From Wyeomyia smithii (lineage: Eukaryota > Arthropoda > Insecta > Diptera > Culicidae): a stretch of DNA of 64,000 nt. Each line of letters starts with the position of its first letter. Position 1 is the stretch's first letter. Both the position numbers and the translations under genes were made by a program. Of the stretch, positions 56,633-64,000 are shown piece by piece. The DNA is taken from assembly GCF_029784165.1 (NCBI RefSeq), contig NC_073696.1, forward strand, positions 185,544,998 through 185,608,997, given 5' to 3'. Under the pieces are notes generated by a model. That model had not been told where the DNA came from. It was given only the letters and a program-made list of their open reading frames with translations, and searched no databases.

Positions 56633-57005
56633 ATGACTGACACGCAAGCAGCCGGGTTATCTTTCTTGTAAAAGTAGTCTACTTCAACCTTGCGGTCGTG
56701 GCTTTGCATACAACTTTCCTGTGATTTTTTGGCTAACGGACCGTTCACCGGTCTAGGGCCGAACGAATTAGAGATCCAGCTTCTTCTGTCTTGGGCAGCC
56801 GTTCTCCAGTCTCTTCGTACACCAGCAGATCGTGCATCTTCTTCCACCGCGCACATCCACCGCGTGCGAGGCCTACCACGGAGTCGACGGCCTCTTCCTG
56901 GTTCTCTACTGAAGATAGTTTTGGCGGCTCTCTCGTCAGGCATCCTGGCTATATGTCCAGCCCACTGAAGCCTGCCCCGCTGCATTACCTTCACTATATC
57001 AGCAT
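56633..57005 (-). pseudogene. LINE family D, 3' part (after foldback insertion)
   Basis: The minus strand reads VMQRGRLQWAGHIARMPDER, then GRRLRGRPRTRWMCAVEEDA and RSWISNSFGPRP, the last residues of the RT ORF. The frame is open from the insertion junction. At 56632 the LINE gives way to the tandem repeat, so its 3' UTR is missing or displaced. Confidence 0.85.
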
Positions 57006-59611
57006 TAGGGCGCCAATCATCGTATGGAAAAAAGTGACCAGAAAATTTCAAAAAAAAACCCTACACAAAATGTTCACCTGCTTGAAAAAACACCCTGTGC
57101 AAAATTTCAGCTCAATTGGACTTAAAATGGGGTGGCGCAAAGCGATTGAAGTTTGGCTTTTTTGAAAACCGAAAAATCACCCAAGGGGGGGAGGTACGTG
57201 AAATTTCGGTTTTCGAAAATTTTTTTGTAATGCCAAATGACTTAAAAACGCATGAAACGTCGAAAATCGGTGTCATCTGAAAAAATTTTTTTTGCAAAAA
57301 TTTTCTCTCTGGGACTTAGTCGTTTTTTTCAATTGTGGAAAGCGGAGTTCAAAATGTTTAGAATTTATCTTTTGAAATTGATTACTAGCCTCTCGAAATA
57401 GCTTGTATAATGATATACACTATAACTAGCAACAAATACAATATGTTTCATCAGGGTGGTTCATTTATTCGGCATAGGGTGGTTCATAATATTGTGTAAA
57501 AATGAGTATAAAATGAAAAAAATCACTTTTCACTGAATACCAATAGAAAAATTCCTGAAAATATAATATTTGTTACATCATTGTCGTTAGGGTGGCAATG
57601 ATGAATTGGAAAAATTATAAGTAAAATGGCAAAATATTACAAAACAAATTTACAAAATGTATCCAACTACTCTGTGCAAAAAAAAATTATCTCAACCAAA
57701 ATTAAGATTGAGTCTCGTGGAAAATGATGACCGCTTTCATGTCATTTGCAAAATCACACACGGGAGGTACATGGAATTTTAATATTTGAAAAATGTTTTC
57801 GATTCCAAGTGTCTTAAACTTTTAAATGAAACGGTGGAAACTGATGGAATATGTTTTTTTGTATTTTGTTTGAAAAATATACTCTCTAAGACACTTGCAG
57901 TCGTCTTTCGAATGTTGTACCAGACAATTTATTCGTTTTATTTACCACAATAATGTCTTTTGCTAACACTTGACCAAAAACACAGTGCTCTGGCTTATAT
58001 AATCGGACAAAAGACTGTATCGGTGTTATTCAGTGATAATGAGAGTATAGGGATCTCAATCAGATACGCAACACAATTGACGTTGTTTCTGGGTTTACGT
58101 CGTTTTGACAGTTTGACCATACATTTTCTGTCAAGTTTACATCATCAGAACGTAAACGTGCCCATTGGCTGAAACTTTGCATAGACATTTCTTTAGACAA
58201 AAGATGCCATTTTGTGCTAATTTTTTGAAACACAACTCATTTTTGAAAAGCTATTGGAAAATGCTATTTCGGATAGGTATTGATGATTTCAAAAATTTTT
58301 AGAGCCAACACGGTTCGTTTGAGCGGTGTGACATTTTCGGCAAAGTTGTAGATAATAGTTTTGTTTTTCAAAAAAAATATACACTCTAAAAACAAATTAC
58401 TAATTTAAAAAAATTAAAGAAAGATATAAATTAATTATCGAAAACAGCCCATTTGAAAAAAACTGTTTTTTAATAAAAACTACGAAAGTTTTCCTGAACA
58501 ATGAAACCGGCCATGGAGAAATCAGAAAAAAAGTTTTATTTTGAATTTATTTTTTTTCACAGGGTACATTTTCTTGGAGGAACGAAGTTATTATTTACAA
58601 CTTTGCCAGATACACTATGCCAATCAAATAAACCGTTTTGACTGTAGAAATATTCTTGATTCCTCATAGAGTGCTCTATTGGAAATTAAAAATACGTCTA
58701 CAGTCAAAACGGCATAGTGTCTTCGGCAAAGTTATAGATAATATTTTGTCCTCCCGAAAAAATATGCCTTAAAAAATAAATTAAAAATATATTTTATTTT
58801 CAAAATAAATAATTTTTTTTTTCAAAAAAATTTTTTTTTCAAAAACTAATAACTTATTTTTCTTGATTTCAATATGTTCGGACTGGTTTCATTGTTTTGG
58901 TAATCTTTCGTAGGTTTTATTAAAAAAATCAAGTTTTTAAAATATGAGCCCTTTTGAATATTTAATTTTAAATCTTTCTTCAAACTTTTGAATGAATAAT
59001 TTTTTGAATGTATTTTTTTTGGAAAGACAGAATTATTATCTACAACTTTGTCGAAGACGTCACACCAATCAAACGAACCGAAGTGCTTTTTTTAATTTTA
59101 TACTAATTTTTCACAATATTATGAACCACCCTACTGATATATTATGAACAACCCCGAATAAATGAACCATACTATTGAAACATAATGTATTCGATGCTAG
59201 TTATAGTGTATATCATTATACAAGCTATTTCGAGAGACTAGTAATCAATTTCAAAAGATAAATTCTAAACATTTTGAACTCCGCCTTCCACAATTGAAAA
59301 AACGACTATTAGCCCCAGAGAGTAAATTTTTGAAAAAAAAAAAAATTATCAGATGACACCAATTCTCGACGTTTTATGCGTTTTTAAGTCATTTGGTATC
59401 AGAAAAAATTTTCGGAAACCGAAATTTCACGTACCTCCCCCCCTTGGGTGAGTTTTCGGTTTTCAAAAAAGCCAAACTTCAACCGCTTTGCGCCACCCCA
59501 TTTTAATTCCGATTGAGCTGAAATTTTGCACAGGGTGTTTTTTCGAGCAGGTGAACATTTTGTATAGGATTTTTTTTTAAATTCGAGATGACCATTTTGG
59601 CTGGCACCTTA
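57006..59611. mobile_element. 2606-bp foldback DNA element with 8-bp target duplication
   Basis: ATCAGCAT flanks both ends (56998-57005 and 59612-59619). The ends are inverted: left TAGGGCGCCAATC, right (reverse complement) TAAGGTGCCAGCC. Similarity continues for about 520 bp (57006-57527 with 59085-59611), including AACACCCTGTGCAAAATTTC and GGTGGCGCAAAGCG blocks. Inside, a shorter unit (CTTCGGCAAAGTTGTAGATA) appears four times in alternating orientation (about 58340, 58595, 58712, 59050). No open transposase frame. An 8-bp duplication is typical of hAT or P-type elements; hAT is only a suggestion. Confidence 0.9.
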
Positions 59612-61703
59612 ATCAGCATGTTTGTATACCTGATACAACTCGTGATTCATGCTTCTGCGCCACACTCCGTCTTCCAGCTTACCGCCAAGTATCGATCGCA
59701 GAACTTTACGCTCAAAAACTCTGAGCACTCGTCGATCAGCTTTCTTCAGCGTCCATGCTTCATGTCCGTAAAGGGCCACCGGGAGTATCAGCGTCCTATA
59801 CAGCGCTAGTTTTGTGCGAGTTTGCAAACTACGGGACCTTAGCTGGTTACGCTGCCCGCAGAAAGCCCTGTTCGCAGCTGCAACTCGTCGTTTCACTTCA
59901 CGGCTCATATCGTTGTCACATGTCACAAGCGTACCAAGATAAACCAATTCGTCAACCACTTCAAATCGTTCCCCATCTATCTCCACCTCAGCACCAACAC
60001 CACGGGGAGACCCACGCTCACTGCCAGCTACCATGTACTTCGTTTTGGCAGAGTTAATGACAAGTCCCAATCTCGCTGCTTCTCTCTTAAAAGGTACGAA
60101 GCCTCCTCCACGGCCTTACGGTTTATACCGATGATATCGACGTTGTCCGCAAAACCAAGAAGCATGTGAGATTTCGTAATGATCGTACCGTTTCTTTCGA
60201 CATTTGCCCTTCGTACTGCACTCTCAAGAGCGATGTTAAACAGTAGATTGGAGAGCGCATCCCCCTGCTTCAGTCCATCCAACGTTACGAACGCGGCTGA
60301 TGTCTCGCCAGCTATCCGCACGCACGATTTTGATCCCTCCAGTGTCATACGACTTAGCTTTATTAGTTTCGTAGGGAAACCGTGTTCCAGCATGATCTGC
60401 CACAGTCGTTTCTTTTCACTGAGTCGTATGCCGCCCTGAAGTCCACAAACAGATGGTGAGTCGATAAGTTGTACTCCCGGAACTTACCGAGGATCTGTCG
60501 CAGGGTGAAAATTTGATCCGTCGTAGAACGCCCTTGTCGAAAACCAGCCTGGTATTCGCCGACAAAGGATTCCGTTAACGGCCTCAATCTGAAGAACAGG
60601 ATACGGGCGAGCACCTTATATGCGGAGTTGAGCAACGTTATCCCTCGATAGTTGCCACAATCCAATCGTCGGCCTTTCTTGTAGATAGGGCATATGAGGC
60701 CTTCCAACCAGTCGTTCGGCATTTGTTTGTCCGCCCAGATTCTTAGTATTATCTGGTGGATCGCATAGTACAGCCGCTCGCTTCCTGCTTTTAGAAGTTC
60801 GGCCGGGATACCGTCCTTCCCAGCGGCCTTACCGTTTTTCAGCTCACTAATCGCCTTTTTCACCTCCTCCTGTGTTGGTGGCTCCACAGCTTGTTCGTCA
60901 CTCATAATCGTCATCCTGTTCCTGCTCTGCTCATCCGGCTCCTCACTGATCAATAGCGCCTGAAAATGTTCCTTCCACCTGGCTGCAACCGTCGGTTTAT
61001 CAGTAAGCAGGTTGCCGTCCTTGTCATTACACATGACCGGCACAAGGAAATTCCTGCTTCTGACTCTGTTGACAGTTCTATAGAATTCCCGCACGTCGTT
61101 TTCAGCATAGCTGTGCTCTGCGCTGGCGAGCACCTGCTCCTCGTACTCGCGCTTCTTCCGACGGTGGGTTCTATTTTCGGCAGCTCTTGCCACCCTGTAC
61201 CTCTCTCTGTTCTGACGCGTAGCCGCAGTGAGCATGCGGCTCCTGGCACGGTTCTTCTCATCTGTCGCTTTCTGGCACTCGGCATCGAACCAGCCGTTAG
61301 GCTGTCTTTCACGCGTCGTACCTACCACCTCTCTCGCAGTCGTTTCGATGGCGCCGTGAATACTGCTCCACAGCCCATTTATGTCTTCCACTCCTTCCTC
61401 CTGCTGTTCTGCGATCCGTTGATCCAGCTCTCTGGCGTATTGTGCTGCAACGCCATCAGCTTTCAACCGCTGAATGTTGAAACGCGTCGTCCTCTCTGTG
61501 CGAGCTTTCAGCACGTTCGACAACTGTGCGCGGATCTTACAAACGACGAGATAATGGTCAGAGTCAATGTTTGGTCCCCGAAAAGACCTAACATCAGTAA
61601 CATCCGAAAAGTGCCGACCGTCAATCAGTACGTGATCGATCTGGGAGCAGGCTTCTCCATTTGGATGCCTCCAGGTGTGTTTCCGGTGGCCGTTACCGAT
61701 TGT
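59612..61703 (-). mobile_element. LINE family D, APE C-terminus through RT
   Basis: From 61703 down: endonuclease end HTWRHPNGEACSQIDHVLID (catalytic DH region) and FRGPNIDSDHYLVVCK, in frame with the linker (NGWFDAECQKATDEKNRARS) and the RT fingers and palm (GKAAGKDGIPAELLKAGSER, CPIYKKGRRLDCGNYRGITL, EYQAGFRQGRSTTDQIFTLR), open to 60363. A frameshift leads to 60393-60028 (TLDGLKQGDALSNLLFNIAL, then GFADNVDIIG). A second leads to 60070-59609 (NSAKTKYMVAG, DELVYLGTLVTCDNDMSREV, ILPVALYGHEAWTL). The catalytic FADD reads FADN. The frame continues at 57005 once the foldback element is removed. The 5' half of the endonuclease is missing at 61703. Confidence 0.88.
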
Positions 61704-64000
61704 GAGTACGACATAGTTGTATTGACTGAAACGTGGCTAGACGATCAGATTCATTCAGTACAGCTTTTTGGCAGCGCTTTCACCGTGTATCGATGCGATC
61801 GCAATCAGAGCAATAGTTCTAAGACGCGTGGTGGAGGAGTTTTGATTGCTGTGTCTAACCGTTTTAGTAGCTATTCTGACCCCGCTCCCGTTTGTAATAC
61901 TCTCGAACAGTTGTGGGTATTAGTTACAATGCCGCTTTACAAAATCAGTGTCGGCGTTATCTATTTGCCTCCTGATCGCAGAGCCGATGTCACTGCTATT
62001 GAAAATCATGTCCAATCCATCGGATCTGTTTTGTCTCGTTTGAACCGGGACGATCCCGCATTGCTATTTGGTGACTACAACCAGTCTGGTTTGATTTGGA
62101 GTTGTAGAAATGATAATATGCCAGTTATCGACTATATCCAGTCGCAGATCTCAGCTGGGAGCTCAGCCTTGTTAGATGGTTTCAGCCTAAACCATCTGTC
62201 TCAATTAAACTACGTGACTAATAGTAATGACCGTCTCCTTGATTTGGCCCTGACTAATAATGAAACATTGTGTGCACTTTCTGAGGCAGATGAGCCGCTA
62301 GTACCTCTAGACTTCAACCACCCTGCGCTGGCAATCACGGTCCAGCAATTAGTGCCCGTTGAATTTGAGAATTGTCCAACCGAACAAAATTTAGATTTTC
62401 GCAGAACTGACTTCGACCATTTGAGCTATTTAATTTCTCAAATCGACTGGCAATTTTTGGAAAGTGGAACCTCCCTCGATGATGCAATTGGGTATTTTAA
62501 TGACACCATCAAGACTACACTTGTTCAGTGTGTTCCTGTTCGCCGGCCAGCACCTAAGCCTCCATGGTCTAACACTCGCTTGCGTCAACTGAAACGACAG
62601 CGGTCTTTGGCGCTACGCAAATATTGCAGAACACGTAACCCGTTAACGAAACAAACATTCAATCATGCTAGTAACTCCTATCGGATTTATAATCGCTACC
62701 TGTACAAACGGTATGCTCTTCGGATGCAGAGTTGTATCAGACGAAACCCCCGACGTTTTTGGTTGTTTGTTAACAGCAAAAGGAAAGAAGAAGGTCTACC
62801 GAAGAACATGTTTTTGAACAATCGTCAAGGAAACACGACATTCGAAAAGTGTGCTTTATTTGCTCAACATTTTCAGCAGATCTTCCGCTGCTCTACTGCT
62901 ACAACTACAGAAATAGATTCAGCTTTAGATGGTATCCCCAGAGACGTCATTGACTTCAGCTCATTCACGGTTACCGACCGTCAAGTGGAAGCTGCAATCG
63001 ACAAAATGAATTCCTCTTTCGCTCCTGGGCCTGATGGCATTCCATCTTGCGTCCTGAAAAAATGTAAAGCTGTTTTCGTACGCCCACTATGCTTGCTATT
63101 TAACTTGTCGCTTCGACGATGTGTTTTTCCAACCAGTTGGAAAATATCGACCATGTTTCCGGTGCACAAAAAAGGTGACAAACGCAACGTGCAGAATTAC
63201 AGAGGCATAACCTCTCTTTGCGCTTGTTCAAAAGTATTTGAAATCGTTTTTTATGATGCACTTTTCGCTAGTTGTAAACACTATATCTCGATCGATCAGC
63301 ATGGTTTTTATCCAAAACGCTCTACCGCTACTAACCTCGTTCAATTCACTGCAACGTGCCTGCAGAATATGACCGAAGGAGCCCAAATTGATGCGGTTTA
63401 TACTGATTTGAAAGCTGCATTTGACTGCGTCGACCATGGTATCCTGCTCGCTAAGATGGAGAAACTTGGAATGGCCCCCGCTCTGGTACAATGGTTGAGG
63501 TCCTATTTGGTAAATCGTACACTCTACGTGAAGATTGGATCGCAACATTCTGCTCATTTTTCAAATGTATCAGGCGTTCCGCAGGGCAGTAATTTAGGAC
63601 CACTGCTCTTTGCCTTGTACATAAATGATGTATCGTTAGTGTTGCCAGAAAATTGCCGAATGTTTTTTGCAGACGATGTAAAGTTGTTCAAGACAATAAG
63701 AAATACTTCAGACTGTCTCGAACTTCAGCGACTAGTCGACGTTTTTTTAAAGTGGTGCTCCATTAACCTGTTAACAGTTAGTATCCTGAAATGCTGTGTG
63801 ATTTCGTTCCATAGGAAAAATGTTCCGGAAATGTTCAGCTATACTATGCTTGGTCAAGCTCTGACAAGGGTTAACCAGGTCCGAGATTTGGGTGTTACGT
63901 TGGATTCAGCCCTGTCCTTCAGGCCACACTATAATGAGATCATAGCAAAGGCGAACCGACAACTCGGTTTTATTTTCAAGGTAGCCTCGGATTTTCATGA
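61704..64000 (+). CDS. Jockey/CR1-group LINE ORF2, open to window edge (5'-truncated)
   Basis: One frame (starting GAG TAC at 61704) is open for 765 codons with no stop before the window ends. It enters the APE endonuclease at VVLTETWLDDQ (catalytic glutamate), then GGGVLIAVSN, GVIYLPPDRR, LLFGDYNQSGL, LLDLALTNN and DFNHPALA. RT follows: APGPDGIPSCVLKKC, FPVHKKGDKRNVQNYRGITS, DQHGFYPKRSTATNLVQF, AVYTDLKAAFDCVDHGILLA, SGVPQGSNLGPLLFALYIND, and catalytic FFADD at 63663-63677, then a DLGVTLDSALSF block near the edge. The endonuclease N-terminus and any ORF1 are absent, so this is a 5'-truncated insertion starting at 61704. It abuts LINE D head to head. Intactness suggests a young copy. Confidence 0.9.

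Noticed and set aside
57791..58700. Transposase gene inside the foldback element
   Set aside because: No long frame and no catalytic motif on either strand; the interior is AT-rich repeat sequence.
1..64000. CRISPR array, bacterial operon or prophage
   Set aside because: No regularly spaced direct repeats with unique spacers and no prokaryotic gene organisation; introns and LINE/SINE content indicate a eukaryote.

Overview
The window looks like a gene-poor, transposon-rich piece of an insect nuclear genome, most likely a mosquito (Culicidae). The reasons are an insect-type nicotinic acetylcholine receptor exon, a three-intron gene of the insect DM4/DM12 family, many non-LTR retrotransposons and mariner-type elements of kinds common in mosquitoes, and a repeat ending in a terminal motif (TTTCTAGTAGAAAGG) that I associate with culicid genomes. 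The genus cannot be fixed from sequence alone. Only two host protein-coding genes are well supported: the last coding exon of a nicotinic receptor subunit (1186-1389, +) and a complete DM4/DM12-domain gene (49676-50727, -).

Layout. 1-870 is a dispersed repeat (R) that recurs inverted at 54.9-55.7 kb. The receptor exon and its probable 3' UTR follow, then about 3 kb of AT-rich sequence with microsatellites. 5.1-10.5 kb is a nest on the minus strand: an old LINE broken by a 1186-bp mariner-type element, then a tRNA-derived SINE with a 13-bp target duplication, then a dead Tc1/mariner transposase broken by a 1434-bp Tc1-type terminal-inverted-repeat element. 14-18 kb holds a decayed LTR-element gag and two rearranged LINE copies, one carrying a 120-bp palindromic MITE. 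21.6-27.4 kb holds two minus-strand LINEs, the second (family A) nearly full length. 28.9-29.7 kb is a Jockey-type 3' end with a poly-A tail. 29.7-35.7 kb has no recognisable gene.

35.8-45.7 kb is the densest nest. One decayed LINE lies at 35.8-38.1 kb. A second relative (38.64-45.66 kb) is interrupted four times: by a SINE (16-bp target duplication), by a nearly complete 4-kb CR1-type LINE with a PHD-finger ORF1, by a 324-bp inverted-repeat element, and by a 5'-truncated family A LINE with a perfect 13-bp target duplication. 45.7-48.8 kb holds a mariner fragment, a 33-bp near-perfect hairpin, a Jockey-type fragment, and a Mutator-like transposase pseudogene whose two ends are fused by an internal deletion.

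After the DM4/DM12 gene, 52.9-54.2 kb juxtaposes fragments of a mariner, a LINE and a copia element. A promoter-like block, a 39-bp-arm hairpin, the second R copy with a tRNA-like insertion, and a culicid tandem repeat follow. 56.6-61.7 kb is another minus-strand LINE (family D), cut cleanly by a 2606-bp foldback element with about 520-bp inverted arms and an 8-bp target duplication; removing it restores the reading frame. The window ends inside a Jockey/CR1-group LINE ORF (61704 to the edge) that is open for 765 codons and may be recently active. No tRNA gene that looks functional, no rRNA and no CRISPR array were seen.
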